A program made the position numbers and the translations under genes. The notes beneath the pieces are model-generated. The model made no database searches, was not told where the DNA came from, and saw only the letters and a list, made by a program, of their open reading frames with translations. Source: Mycobacterium sp. DL592 (GTDB lineage: Bacteria > Actinomycetota > Actinomycetes > Mycobacteriales > Mycobacteriaceae). From it: a stretch of 64,000 bases of DNA. The stretch is from positions 4,486,521 to 4,550,520 of the forward strand of contig NZ_CP050192.1 in NCBI RefSeq assembly GCF_011694515.1. Reading direction: 5' to 3'. Shown here piece by piece: positions 44,221 to 56,219 of this stretch (positions are counted from its first letter, which is position 1; each line of letters opens with the position of its first letter).

Positions 44221-44242
44221 CTTAAGTAGATGAACTGTTAAG
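44221..44242. promoter_or_regulatory. MarR operator candidate between marR and MMPL genes
   Basis: CTTAA and TTAAG form an inverted repeat separated by 12 nt in an AT-rich stretch. It lies 12 nt before the MMPL ATG and about 17 nt before the MarR start, so one bound dimer could block both genes. Confidence 0.5.
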
Positions 44243-44253
44243 AAAATGAAGCT

Positions 44254-46386
44254 ATGCTGATCGCCATGCGTAAGACGCCTCAACCCGCCCCGCCGCTGTG
44301 GGACCGCCTCGGCGAATTGCTCGCAGTCCGCTTCTCCTGGGTGATCGCGCTGCTCGTGGCCATGATCGGCGTCGGGCTGATGGGCGCGCTCGGGGAGAGC
44401 GCCTCGGCCGACAAGTCGCCGGTCTCCCTGCCGCCCGGTGCGGAGTCGGCGAAAGCAGCCGCGTTGCTCAAGGAATTCCCCGGCGGCGACCAGGCGCCGG
44501 TAATCCTCGTCGTCACCCGCGGTGACGGCGGCACGCTGTCGCCATCGGATCTCGCCGCCGCCGAGGACGCCCGCGCCCGCATGGTGTCCGTCGCCGGCCC
44601 CGCGGGACCACCGATCCCAGTCGTTCCCTCGACCGACGGCAAGGCAGCCCTGGCGCCGGTGCCGCTGGACGCCACGCTGTCCGGGTTTGCGTTGTCCGAC
44701 AAGGTCAAGGAACTGCGGGAGGCCGCCAAGGACGGCCTGCCGGGCGATCTGGTGGTCAACGTCACCGGCGGGCCGGCGTTCGGCGCCGATATCGCCAACG
44801 CCTTCTCCGGCGCCAACATCACCCTGCTGGCGGTGACCGGCGCGGTGGTGGCGCTGCTGCTGATCGTCACCTACCGCTCCCCTGTGCTGTGGTTGGTCCC
44901 GCTGCTGGTGATCGCATTCGCCGACCGGGTGGCGGCCGTATTGGGCTCGGCCATCGCCGACGCCAGCGGGATGACGGCGGACGGTTCGACGTCGGGTATC
45001 ACCAGCGTGCTGGTGTTCGGTGCGGGCACTAACTATGCGCTGCTGCTGATTTCGCGCTACCGCGAGGAACTGCGCCGCACACCGGAGCCGCGCGGCCGGC
45101 GACATCAGACCGAGCATCACCGCCGGGCCCTGCAGACCGCGGTGCGCCACGCCGGCCCGGCCATCGTGGCCAGTAACGCCACCGTGGTACTCGCGCTGCT
45201 GACACTGCTGTTCGCGTCGTCACCGAGCACTCGCAGCCTCGGCGTGCAGGCCGCGTCGGGGCTGCTGGTGGCCGCCGTATTCGTGCTGCTGGCACTCCCG
45301 CCGCTGCTGGCCCTGTTCGGCCGGAAGTTGTTCTGGCCCTTCGTCCCCAAGGCCGGCTCCGAGGAGATCACCACCACCGGCGCGTGGCATCGGGTGGCCG
45401 ACTGGGTGTCCCGGCACGCCACCCGGGTCGCCGTCATCTCGATCGCGGCACTGGCCGTGCTCGCCACCGGCCTGCTGGCAACCCCGGTGGGCCTCAACCA
45501 GATCGACCAGTTCCGCGTCAGCGCAGACTCCGTCACCGGCTTCAAGACCCTGTCAGCGCACTACCCCAGCGGCCTGACCGATCCGACCCGGGTGTTCGCT
45601 CACACCGACAAGGCCGACGCCGTCGCCGCCGCGATCCAGGGCACCCCCGGCGTGGTGTCGGTGAACCCCGCCGGCCAGTCGGCCACCGGACTGACCCAGT
45701 GGCAGGTCGTCACCGACGCCGCACCAGGCTCGCAGAAGGCATTCGATACCGTTGCTGCGCTTCGCAATTCCCTCAGGGATGCCGACCCCGGAGCGCTCGT
45801 CGGCGGCTCCGACGCGCAGGCGCTGGACGCCAAGACCGCGGCGATCCACGATCGCTGGGTGGTGATCCCCGCGATCCTGATCATCGTGCTCGCGGTGCTC
45901 TACGTGCTCCTGCGGGCGGCGATCGCACCGCTGGTACTGGTGGCAGCCACCGTGCTATCGACGATGGCCGCCCTCGGACTGGGCGGTTGGGTCAGCGTTC
46001 ACGTGCTCGGCTTCCCGGCCCTGGACATCAGCACGCCGCTGTTCGCCTTCCTGTTCCTGGTGGCCCTCGGCGTCGACTACACGATCTTCCTGGTCACCAG
46101 GGCCCGCGAGGAGACACCGGCCTACGGCACCCGCGGCGGTATCGTTCGGGCGGTGTCGGCCACCGGTGCGGTGATCACCAGTGCGGGAATCGTTTTGGCG
46201 GCGGTGTTCTGCGTTCTCGGCGTGCTGCCGCTGATCGTGCTGACCCAGCTGGGCATCATCGTGGGCCTGGGCATCCTGCTGGATACCTTTGTGGTGCGCA
46301 CCGTGGTGATCCCGGCGCTGTTCACGTTGATCGGCCCGCGGATCTGGTGGCCGGCGTTCACCCGCGACGAGATCGAGGCGCGCTAG
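44254..46386 (+). CDS. MMPL-family RND transporter
   Basis: A 710-residue membrane transporter. It has one helix near the N-terminus, a ~150-residue external loop, a block of five to six helices (with SVLVFGAGTNYALLLISRYREELRR, outlined), a second external loop and a final helix block ending DTFVVRTVVIPAL. The segment LFLVALGVDYTIFLVTRARE carries the Asp-Tyr pair of the proton relay. It likely exports lipids or drugs. The start is ATG 44254 (ATG 44266 possible). It is under probable MarR control. Confidence 0.92.
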   Translation: MLIAMRKTPQPAPPLWDRLGELLAVRFSWVIALLVAMIGVGLMGALGESASADKSPVSLPPGAESAKAAALLKEFPGGDQAPVILVVTRGDGGTLSPSDLAAAEDARARMVSVAGPAGPPIPVVPSTDGKAALAPVPLDATLSGFALSDKVKELREAAKDGLPGDLVVNVTGGPAFGADIANAFSGANITLLAVTGAVVALLLIVTYRSPVLWLVPLLVIAFADRVAAVLGSAIADASGMTADGSTSGITSVLVFGAGTNYALLLISRYREELRRTPEPRGRRHQTEHHRRALQTAVRHAGPAIVASNATVVLALLTLLFASSPSTRSLGVQAASGLLVAAVFVLLALPPLLALFGRKLFWPFVPKAGSEEITTTGAWHRVADWVSRHATRVAVISIAALAVLATGLLATPVGLNQIDQFRVSADSVTGFKTLSAHYPSGLTDPTRVFAHTDKADAVAAAIQGTPGVVSVNPAGQSATGLTQWQVVTDAAPGSQKAFDTVAALRNSLRDADPGALVGGSDAQALDAKTAAIHDRWVVIPAILIIVLAVLYVLLRAAIAPLVLVAATVLSTMAALGLGGWVSVHVLGFPALDISTPLFAFLFLVALGVDYTIFLVTRAREETPAYGTRGGIVRAVSATGAVITSAGIVLAAVFCVLGVLPLIVLTQLGIIVGLGILLDTFVVRTVVIPALFTLIGPRIWWPAFTRDEIEAR

Positions 46387-47066
46387 CGGTCGTTCTGGTA
46401 CTCGTCGCGGTGGCGCTCGAAAACGCCTGCCCGGGTGAGTAATAGAACACTGACGATCAACACCCAGATCGGGAACGCCATGACGATCCACATGTTCAGT
46501 TCGCTGGCCACGATGATGCCCAAGGCCGCAATGTATGTCACAGCGACCAGCCAGCGCGGCATCAGGTCGGTGCGCAACCAGATCGTCGCCAGCGACATCA
46601 TGAAGACGGCGGCCATCTTCACCGCGTAGGTCTTCGACAGCGCGAGCACCGTCATCTGGCCGAACAGCGCGACGTCGGTGTTGATCTCGGTACCCGCGAC
46701 CGCCATGTTGCTGCCCGCCAGCCCCGCTCCCACCGCCGATGTCGCGAACATCATCGCCAGGAACAGCAGTCCGCTGCCCAGGAACACCGTGGAGAAGAAG
46801 CGGTCCTCGTAGCGCCCGAAGCCGTCACGGATCACGCCGATGAACCACAGGAAGCTGATTCCCGCGAACGGCATGAGCTTGCCTGCGAGGTCCATCTTGG
46901 CGCTGCCGGTGTCGAGCCACTGCGACCCGGGCGAGCCACCCTCGGGCAGCGCGGTCCTGATCAGGATCAGCGCCGCCCCGAACAACAGCGCGAACAGCAC
47001 GCCGGCCAAGGCCGCCGCCCGCGGGGTGGTCAGTGCCTTGAGGGTCTTGGATCGGTGTTCAACCAC
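46383..47066 (-). CDS. Integral membrane protein of unknown function
   Basis: A 227-residue protein with about six hydrophobic helices, among them AALAGVLFALLFGAALILI, VFLGSGLLFLAMMFATSAVGAG and MWIVMAFPIWVLIVSVLLL. Both ends are charged (VEHRSKTLK, FERHRDEYQNDR). I recognise no transporter motif. The start is GTG 47066; its end overlaps the convergent MMPL gene by 4 nt. Confidence 0.7.
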   Translation of the reverse strand: MVEHRSKTLKALTTPRAAALAGVLFALLFGAALILIRTALPEGGSPGSQWLDTGSAKMDLAGKLMPFAGISFLWFIGVIRDGFGRYEDRFFSTVFLGSGLLFLAMMFATSAVGAGLAGSNMAVAGTEINTDVALFGQMTVLALSKTYAVKMAAVFMMSLATIWLRTDLMPRWLVAVTYIAALGIIVASELNMWIVMAFPIWVLIVSVLLLTRAGVFERHRDEYQNDR

Positions 47067-47085
47067 GCCGCCATGGTGACAGATG

Positions 47086-50508
<3,423 letters not shown>

Positions 50509-50510
50509 AC

Positions 50511-50570
50511 GAAGACCGGGGCGTGGCCGCAACGACCCCCTCTTTCGTTGCCACCTCAACCCCGGTCTTC
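50511..50570. terminator. Long hairpin between convergent protease and TetR genes
   Basis: GAAGACCGGGG pairs with CCCCGGTCTTC, an 11-bp outer stem. The inner arms GTGGCcgCAACGA and TCGTTGCCAC pair again with a bulge. It starts 3 nt after the protease stop. Lacking a U-tract, it is best seen as a bidirectional terminator, although it could also be a structured RNA. Confidence 0.6.
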
Positions 50571-50592
50571 ATACCCCGGTAGGCATGGATAA

Positions 50593-50610
50593 ACATACCG
50601 GCATGTATGT
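50593..50610. promoter_or_regulatory. ACATAC/GTATGT palindrome in the gap between convergent genes
   Basis: ACATAC-CGGCAT-GTATGT is a perfect 6-bp-arm palindrome with a 6-nt spacer, a typical TetR operator shape. It stands 46 nt beyond the tetR stop, in an AT-rich 85-nt tract where no gene starts. Its purpose is unclear. Confidence 0.4.
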
Positions 50611-50655
50611 GAGTGCAGAAGTGACTTTTGTCCCTATTTACGAGACCGTCATTAA

Positions 50656-51300
50656 TTAGCCATTCGCTGACGCCAGCCACGCGGCGAGGTCTTCGTGCAC
50701 CGTCCTGCGCAGGACAGTGGTGGCGGTCTCCCAGCGACGCCGGGCCTGGGCCTTGTCGGCATCGACGAAGCTCGGGATGAGGATGCCCCGCAGGGTGTCC
50801 ATCGCGGTGTAGACGAACTCGAGCATCGCCGAGTGCAAGTGGTGCGGCACCGGCTCGAGCACTGCCGCCGTCACCGCACTGGCTGCGATCGGCGCAAACT
50901 TCGCCACCTCGCGGGCGAGCTCGGGATCGGTGCGCCCGGCGACCCAAAGTTCAACTACCGGAACAAATCCCGGTGCAACATGCACTTGCCAGATGAGTTC
51001 CAGGACCGCACCGATCGGGTCGGCGGCCCGAGTGAAGCCGTCCCTGAAGCCGGTGACCACGGTGGTGACGGTCTTGGCCGTCATGTGGTGCATCGCGGCG
51101 GTCATCAACTCGTGCTTGGAGCCGAAGTGATGGATCTGCGCGCCGCGGGTCAGGCCCGCAACCTCGGCGATGCGCGGAGTGGTCGTGCCGGCGTATCCGT
51201 GCGTCGTCAGGCACTCGACCGTCGCGTCCAGCAACCGCGCGCGGGTCGCGGCGCTGCGTTCCTCTTGGGTCCGCCTGGGTTTGTTCTGCGCTGTCGGCAC
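50656..51300 (-). CDS. TetR-family transcriptional regulator
   Basis: A 214-residue repressor. The helix-turn-helix is ATRARLLDATVECLTTHGYAGTT followed by IAEVAGLTRGAQIHHFGSK (each outlined), the standard TetR N-domain. The C-terminal domain is typical of ligand-binding TetR proteins. The start is GTG 51300 (VPTAQNKPRR) or GTG 51318. It is divergent from the zinc exporter gene and could regulate it or a distant gene. Confidence 0.88.
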   Translation of the reverse strand: MPTAQNKPRRTQEERSAATRARLLDATVECLTTHGYAGTTTPRIAEVAGLTRGAQIHHFGSKHELMTAAMHHMTAKTVTTVVTGFRDGFTRAADPIGAVLELIWQVHVAPGFVPVVELWVAGRTDPELAREVAKFAPIAASAVTAAVLEPVPHHLHSAMLEFVYTAMDTLRGILIPSFVDADKAQARRRWETATTVLRRTVHEDLAAWLASANG

Positions 51301-51405
51301 GACTCGAATCCTACTCACGGTCGGTTTCGAAGGGAAGTTACATTCCCAATGGTACGTAAATGTCGCCGGCAGCGGAGGAACTCGCGCCAGCTCGCCGCTT
51401 GCGAC

Positions 51406-51425
51406 ATATGCATCTTCATGCATAT
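51406..51425. promoter_or_regulatory. SmtB/ArsR-type operator candidate before zitA
   Basis: ATATGCAT-CTTC-ATGCATAT is a perfect inverted repeat with 8-bp arms. It ends 10 nt before ATG 51436. In M. smegmatis the CDF exporter gene zitA is controlled by the zinc sensor SmtB through an inverted repeat in its promoter (established knowledge, from memory). Metal-sensing ArsR/SmtB proteins bind AT-rich repeats of this type. Confidence 0.6.
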
Positions 51426-51435
51426 ATTGCTCGGC

Positions 51436-52332
51436 ATGGGAGCAGGACACGACCACAGCCACGGCGCAGATACCCGGGTGAGCCGGATGCTCATCGCGGC
51501 GGCGATCCTGACCGTGTTCTTCGCCATCGAACTGACGACGGCGCTGATGATCGGGTCGATCGCCCTACTCGCGGACGCCGGACACATGCTGACCGACCTG
51601 GTCGCGATGTTCATGGGCCTCACCGCGGTGCTGCTGGCCAAACACGGGCCAGCCTCCGCGGCTCGCACCTACGGCTGGCACCGCGCCGAGGTGTTCACCG
51701 CCGTTGCCAACGCCGTGCTGCTGATCGGCCTCGCGGTGTTCATCCTCTACGAGTCGTTCGAGCGGTTGGGGAATGCGCCCGAGGTCCCCGGTGTGCCGAT
51801 GATCGTGGTGGCTATCGCGGGCCTGATCGCCAACGCGGTGGTCGTGCTCCTGCTGCGGTCTCAGTCCGAACACAGCCTGGCCGTCAAAGGCGCCTACATG
51901 GAGGTGGTGGCCGACACCGTCGGCTCCATCGGGGTGCTAATCGCCGGTATCGTCACCGTCACCACCCGGTGGCCGTACGCCGACGTGGTGGTCGCGGTCT
52001 TCGTCGCGCTGTGGGTGTTGCCCAGGGCGATCGCCCTCGCCAGGGCGGCCCTGCGGATTCTGTCCGAGTCCTCCCCGCGCCACATCGACGTCGACGAACT
52101 GCGCTCCGCACTGGCCGCGGTCGACGGGGTCACCGAGGTTCACGATCTGCACGTGTGGACGCTGGTACCCGGCAAGGACATGGTGACCGCACACCTGAGC
52201 AGCGACGGAAACTCAGCCCGGGTCCTCGACGACGCCCGGGCGGTGCTGGCCGCCCGCGGTCTCGAACATGCGACCGTCCAGGTCGAGCCGCCCGGCTGCG
52301 CCGACGACTGCCCCGGTCAGACGGACTGGTAG
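51436..52332 (+). CDS. zitA: Cation diffusion facilitator, zinc exporter ZitA-like
   Basis: A 298-residue CDF transporter with six helices and a cytoplasmic C-terminal domain. The N-terminus GAGHDHSHGAD is histidine-rich. The metal site residues lie in ALLADAGHMLTDLVAMF (HxxxD of TM2) and YMEVVADTVGSIGVL (TM5). It exports zinc, perhaps with other divalent metals, in exchange for protons. The start is ATG 51436; ATG 51418 lies inside the operator-like palindrome and is less likely. The location near fba and purA matches M. smegmatis zitA. Confidence 0.88.
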   Translation: MGAGHDHSHGADTRVSRMLIAAAILTVFFAIELTTALMIGSIALLADAGHMLTDLVAMFMGLTAVLLAKHGPASAARTYGWHRAEVFTAVANAVLLIGLAVFILYESFERLGNAPEVPGVPMIVVAIAGLIANAVVVLLLRSQSEHSLAVKGAYMEVVADTVGSIGVLIAGIVTVTTRWPYADVVVAVFVALWVLPRAIALARAALRILSESSPRHIDVDELRSALAAVDGVTEVHDLHVWTLVPGKDMVTAHLSSDGNSARVLDDARAVLAARGLEHATVQVEPPGCADDCPGQTDW

Positions 52333-52391
52333 CTCAGACCAGATTGTCCGGCTCCTCCTCCGCCTCGTTCCTCGGCGGCATCGTCGCCGAA

Positions 52392-52808
52392 CTAGACCAG
52401 GCCCAGAGCGGGACGGGCCGCCGGGTCGCAATCGTCGAGCAGGTCCAGGCACCGGGCGAACTCGTCGGTCTCACCGATGGTGTCGGCCGCGCGCGCCAGT
52501 GCGGCTACGCAGCGCAAGAAGCCGCGATTGGGTTCGTGATGGAACGGAACGGGACCGAATCCCTTCCAGCCGTTGCGGCGCAGCTGGTCCAGACCGCGGT
52601 GGTATCCGGTCCGCGCGTATGCGTAGGCGGTGATCGCCTTGTCGTCGGCCAGCGCGTCCTCGGCCAGGCACGCCCACGCCACCGAGGCCGTCGGGTGCGC
52701 GGCCGCCACGATCGCCGGGTTCTCGCCGGCCTCCAGCTCGGCTTCGGCCTCGATGTCACCGGGCAACAAGACTGGTGCGGGCCCGAGCAGATCCCCAAAT
52801 GACGTCAT
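52392..52808 (-). CDS. DUF3151 protein (Rv0360c-like)
   Basis: A 138-residue, mostly helical protein opening MTSFGDLLGPAPVLLPGD. It has the DUF3151 landmarks HPTASVAWACLAEDAL, YAYARTGYHRGLDQLRRNGWKG (outlined) and FLRCVAALARAA. Function is unknown and the family is confined largely to actinobacteria. ATG 52808 is divergent from the Rv0361-like gene, as in M. tuberculosis. Confidence 0.88.
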   Translation of the reverse strand: MTSFGDLLGPAPVLLPGDIEAEAELEAGENPAIVAAAHPTASVAWACLAEDALADDKAITAYAYARTGYHRGLDQLRRNGWKGFGPVPFHHEPNRGFLRCVAALARAADTIGETDEFARCLDLLDDCDPAARPALGLV

Positions 52809-52899
52809 CGGACCATTGTGCCGTGCCGCCGCGGCCCGGCGGCACCACCCAACCGATAGGGTCAATGACACCAGCACTCGAGGAGGACCGCAGCACGCC

Positions 52900-53634
52900 A
52901 TGTCGAACCCGCCCGGGCCCGACCACGACGCCGACGAACCCGGCGTCGAAGACCACGGCGATCAGCCGCCCGACGAAGCCGAACGCACCACAGAGGTGTT
53001 CGCGGCGGCCGACCCCAGCCCTGAACGTCGTTACACCGCACCAGGTTTCGATGCCGGCTCCACACAGATCATCGACCGCCCGCCGCCGGACCCGGAGACC
53101 GAGATCATCTCCACACCGACCGAGGTCTTCCCCGTCGCCGAGACACCGGTACGTACCGGCCCGCAGCTGATCCTGCCGCGCGAGCCACTGACGCGGCGAC
53201 GCAGCTGGGGTCTGGTGATCGCGGTCATCGCCGGCATCGCGGTGCTGGCGGCCGTGGCGATCCTGGCCGTCATCCTGTTCACCCGGAGCAACGCACCCAA
53301 GGTGTCCCAGGAAGAGCTCGTCCGCACCACAATCGAGAACTTCGACACCGCCGTGCAGAGCGGGGACCTGGCGACGCTGCGCACCATCACCTGTGGGCCG
53401 ACCCGGGACAGCTACGTCAACTACGACGAACGGGCCTGGACCGACACCCACGCGCGGGTGGCCGCCGCCCGCCAATACCCGGTGGTGGCCAGCATCGACG
53501 AGGTCGTGGTGAACGGCGAGCACGCCGAAGCCAATGTCACCTCGTTCATGGCGTTCGACCCCTCGACCCGCTCAACCCGCAGCTTCGACCTGCAGTTCCG
53601 CGACAACCAGTGGAAGATCTGCCAGGCCTCCTAG
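52900..53634 (+). CDS. Membrane-anchored protein with a DUF4878/NTF2-like domain (Rv0361-like)
   Basis: A 244-residue protein. The first ~100 residues are acidic and disordered with TEVF-type repeats (TTEVFAA, PTEVFPV) that could be phosphorylated at threonine. One helix follows (WGLVIAVIAGIAVLAAVAIL), then an external domain with two cysteines (TITCGP, KICQAS). AGGAGG lies 13 nt before ATG 52900. The external domain resembles that of the protein at 40961-41398. Function is unknown. Confidence 0.82.
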   Translation: MSNPPGPDHDADEPGVEDHGDQPPDEAERTTEVFAAADPSPERRYTAPGFDAGSTQIIDRPPPDPETEIISTPTEVFPVAETPVRTGPQLILPREPLTRRRSWGLVIAVIAGIAVLAAVAILAVILFTRSNAPKVSQEELVRTTIENFDTAVQSGDLATLRTITCGPTRDSYVNYDERAWTDTHARVAAARQYPVVASIDEVVVNGEHAEANVTSFMAFDPSTRSTRSFDLQFRDNQWKICQAS

Positions 53635-53649
53635 CGAGTTCGGCGCGGG

Positions 53650-54687
53650 TCAGCCCGCGGAGACCGAACGGCCGGCGCTGTGCAGGTCGTTGCAGGCCTC
53701 GACGACCCGCTCGGACATGCCCGCCTCTGCCTTCTTGAGGTAGCTGCGCGGGTCGTACACCTTCTTGTTGCCCACCTCGCCGTCGACCTTGAGCACCCCG
53801 TCGTAATTGGCGAACATGTGACCGGCCAGCGGCCGGGTGAACGCGTACTGGGTGTCGGTATCGACGTTCATCTTCACCACGCCGTACTTCAGGGCGTCCT
53901 CGATCTCGGACTTCAGCGAGCCCGAGCCGCCGTGGAAGACGAAGTCGAACGGCTTGGAACCCTCCGGCAGGCCCAGCTTGGCCGACGCCACCCGCTGGCC
54001 CTCGGCGAGCACCTCCGGCTTGAGCACCACATTGCCCGGCTTGTAGACGCCGTGGACGTTGCCGAACGTCGCGGCCAGCAGGTACTTGCCGTGCTCACCT
54101 GCGCCGAGCGCGTCGATCGTCGCCTCGAAGTCCTCAGAACTGGTGTAGAGCTTCTCGTTGATCTCGGCTTCCACACCGTCCTCTTCACCGCCGACCACGC
54201 CGATCTCCACCTCGAGGATGATCTTGGCGGCCGCAGCCTGCTTCAGCAGTTCCTGGGCAATCGACAGGTTCTCCGTGATCGGGACGGCCGACCCATCCCA
54301 CATATGCGACTGGAACAGCGGATCATTGCCCTTGGCGACCCGCTCGGCCGAGATGGCCAGCAGTGGGCGCACGTAGGTGTCCAGCTTGTCCTTCGGGCAG
54401 TGGTCGGTGTGCAGGGCGACGGTGATCGGGTACTTCGCCGCGATCACATGCGCGAACTCGGCCAGTGCCACCGCACCGGTGACCATGTCCTTGACCCCCA
54501 GACCGGAGCCGAACTCCGCGCCACCTGTCGAGAACTGGATGATCCCGTCGCTGCCGGCGTCGGCGAAGCCCTTGATGGCGGCGTTGATGCTCTCCGAGCC
54601 CACGCAGTTGATGGCGGGGAACGCAAAGGAGTGCTCCTTGGCGCGGGCCAGCATCTCCGCGTAGACCTCGGGGGTGGCGATGGGCAT
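53650..54687 (-). CDS. fba: Class II fructose-bisphosphate aldolase
   Basis: A 345-residue zinc aldolase of glycolysis and gluconeogenesis. Asp95-His96 (HTDHCPK) supply catalytic and zinc-binding residues. Further ligands are in EVEIGVVGGEEDG, FGNVHGVYKPG and FHGGSGS. It is the only aldolase type in M. tuberculosis (Rv0363c), where it is essential. A GAGAGGAAG ribosome binding site precedes ATG 54687. Unlike M. tuberculosis, no mgtE gene lies between it and the Rv0361-like gene. Confidence 0.97.
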   Translation of the reverse strand: MPIATPEVYAEMLARAKEHSFAFPAINCVGSESINAAIKGFADAGSDGIIQFSTGGAEFGSGLGVKDMVTGAVALAEFAHVIAAKYPITVALHTDHCPKDKLDTYVRPLLAISAERVAKGNDPLFQSHMWDGSAVPITENLSIAQELLKQAAAAKIILEVEIGVVGGEEDGVEAEINEKLYTSSEDFEATIDALGAGEHGKYLLAATFGNVHGVYKPGNVVLKPEVLAEGQRVASAKLGLPEGSKPFDFVFHGGSGSLKSEIEDALKYGVVKMNVDTDTQYAFTRPLAGHMFANYDGVLKVDGEVGNKKVYDPRSYLKKAEAGMSERVVEACNDLHSAGRSVSAG

Positions 54688-54788
54688 GGCACTTCCTCTC
54701 GGCATGTTCGGCGGCAACCGAGTCAGTATGACAAGAAGCCGGTCGGCTGGCACAGGGCGCTCGGCCACCACCGGTACCCTTGGGCGTC

Positions 54789-55469
54789 GTGACCATCACC
54801 ACCCTGGCGCTCATGCCGGATTTTCTCGACCCGATCAAACTGATCGAGCAGTTCGGCGCCTGGGCTCTGGTCGGCATTCTCGTCGTCGTCTTCGTCGAGT
54901 CCGGGGTGCTGTTCCCGGTGCTGCCGGGCGACACCCTGCTCTTCGTGGCGGGCATGCTCGCCGCCGGAACCGCCGCGCGCGGCGCCGCGGTGGACGCCAA
55001 CTTTCAGTTGTGGCAGCTGCTGGTGTTCATCCCGATCGCCGCCATTCTCGGCGGCCAGGCCGGCTATTTCATCGGCCGCTTCCTCGGCACGGCGATGTTC
55101 AAGCCGAACGCGCGGATTCTCAAACAGCGCTACCTCGACGAGGCCCACCTGTTCTTCGAGCAGCGCGGGCCGTTCGCGATCGTCCTCGCCCGATTCGTCC
55201 CGATCGTGCGCACCCTGGCCCCGATCACGGCGGGCGCGGCCAAGATGAAGTACGCCATCTTCACGCTCTACAACGTCATCGGCGCGATCGCGTGGGGTGT
55301 CGGCCTGACTCTGCTCGGCTATGGCCTCGGCCAGTTCGAGATCATCCAGAAACTGATCGAGCCGATCTTCATCCTGATCGCGGTCGCCTCGATCGCACCG
55401 ATGGTGTGGGAGTGGTACCGGCGCCGCAAAGCGGCCGGCACGGAGACCGACCCGGTCACCGAGCCGTAA
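54789..55469 (+). CDS. DedA-family membrane protein (Rv0364-like)
   Basis: A 226-residue membrane protein with the DedA features VFVESGVLFPVLPGDTLLF, GGQAGYFIGRFLG and FVPIVRTLAPITAGAAKM. DedA proteins are lipid flippases or scramblases linked to undecaprenyl phosphate recycling and proton motive force. The start is GTG 54789; TTG 54780 is possible. It is divergent from fba. Confidence 0.88.
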   Translation: MTITTLALMPDFLDPIKLIEQFGAWALVGILVVVFVESGVLFPVLPGDTLLFVAGMLAAGTAARGAAVDANFQLWQLLVFIPIAAILGGQAGYFIGRFLGTAMFKPNARILKQRYLDEAHLFFEQRGPFAIVLARFVPIVRTLAPITAGAAKMKYAIFTLYNVIGAIAWGVGLTLLGYGLGQFEIIQKLIEPIFILIAVASIAPMVWEWYRRRKAAGTETDPVTEP

Positions 55470-55549
55470 CCGGCCTCAACCGGCGCCGTCGGGGCGACGA
55501 TGACCGACCCCTCGTCCAGCTAGATCACAGGAAACGTCCAGCAGTTCTG

Positions 55550-55574
55550 CCAGAAACCGCGTCTACCTTTCTGG
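55550..55574 (+). promoter_or_regulatory. CCAGAAA/TTTCTGG inverted repeat in the leader of a small secreted protein gene
   Basis: Perfect 7-bp arms separated by 11 nt, lying 26 nt before ATG 55601. It may be an operator or an RNA hairpin before the ribosome binding site GAAAGGA at 55584-55590. Confidence 0.4.
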
Positions 55575-55600
55575 AAACTGTACGAAAGGACACAGGTTTC

Positions 55601-55840
55601 ATGAAGCTGATTCTCAAGGCCGTGGCAGTAACAGCAGGTATTGGCATGGCAACCCTGTTCGGTGGGACCGCGGTCGCGCTCGCCAGCCCGACATCCACGC
55701 TGACAATTCAGGACGGCGACAGCGGTGCCGACGGCGCGGCCATCGACTCCGACGGCACGCAGGGCAGCTTCAAGGCGGCGATGGACGGTTCGCAGACCGG
55801 CCCGATCATGGTTGCCACCCCCCAGGACAAGGCGCACTGA
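55601..55840 (+). CDS. Small secreted protein of unknown function
   Basis: 79 residues. A lysine start (MKLILK), a hydrophobic core (AVAVTAGIGMATLFGGTAVAL) and a predicted signal peptidase cut after ALA. The mature part is about 50 residues, acidic, Gly/Ser/Asp-rich and cysteine-free. GAAAGGA sits 10 nt upstream. No family recognised. Confidence 0.7.
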   Translation: MKLILKAVAVTAGIGMATLFGGTAVALASPTSTLTIQDGDSGADGAAIDSDGTQGSFKAAMDGSQTGPIMVATPQDKAH

Positions 55841-55865
55841 AACAACGGATAGCCGCGTCAGGCCG

Positions 55866-56165
55866 TCACGGCCAGGACGACGGCGCCGGGCCGGCCGGAG
55901 GCTTGGGCGACAGGTTGGCTCCCGGCATCTGCGAGTTCTGCAGCGCCGCCATGCACAGGCCCAGCCTGCCCGGCAGGCACACGCCGCCCGTCCCGCTAAT
56001 CTGCGTCTGCGACTGAGACCAGCACACTCCCGTGGTGGGGTCGAGGACCTGGCCACCCGCGCACGCCGCGTGCGCCGCCGGTGCGGTAACCAGCGGCGCC
56101 GACATCAGCAGCGCGCCGCAGAGTGAAGCCAACAGCAAGCTTGGTGCCGTGAGTCGGATGTTCAT
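55866..56165 (-). CDS. Small secreted cysteine-containing protein
   Basis: 99 residues with a signal peptide cut after AHA-A. The mature protein of about 65 residues has four cysteines (ACAGG, GVCWS, GVCLPG, GLCMA), suggesting two disulfides, and a proline-rich tail (PKPPAGPAP). It resembles small exported mycobacterial proteins of unknown role. It is convergent with the other small secreted gene, 25 nt apart. Confidence 0.75.
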   Translation of the reverse strand: MNIRLTAPSLLLASLCGALLMSAPLVTAPAAHAACAGGQVLDPTTGVCWSQSQTQISGTGGVCLPGRLGLCMAALQNSQMPGANLSPKPPAGPAPSSWP

Positions 56166-56219
56166 GTCGATGCTTCTCCGTCGATGAGCAGTGCTACGTA
56201 GGTCTGATGGGGGTGACGG

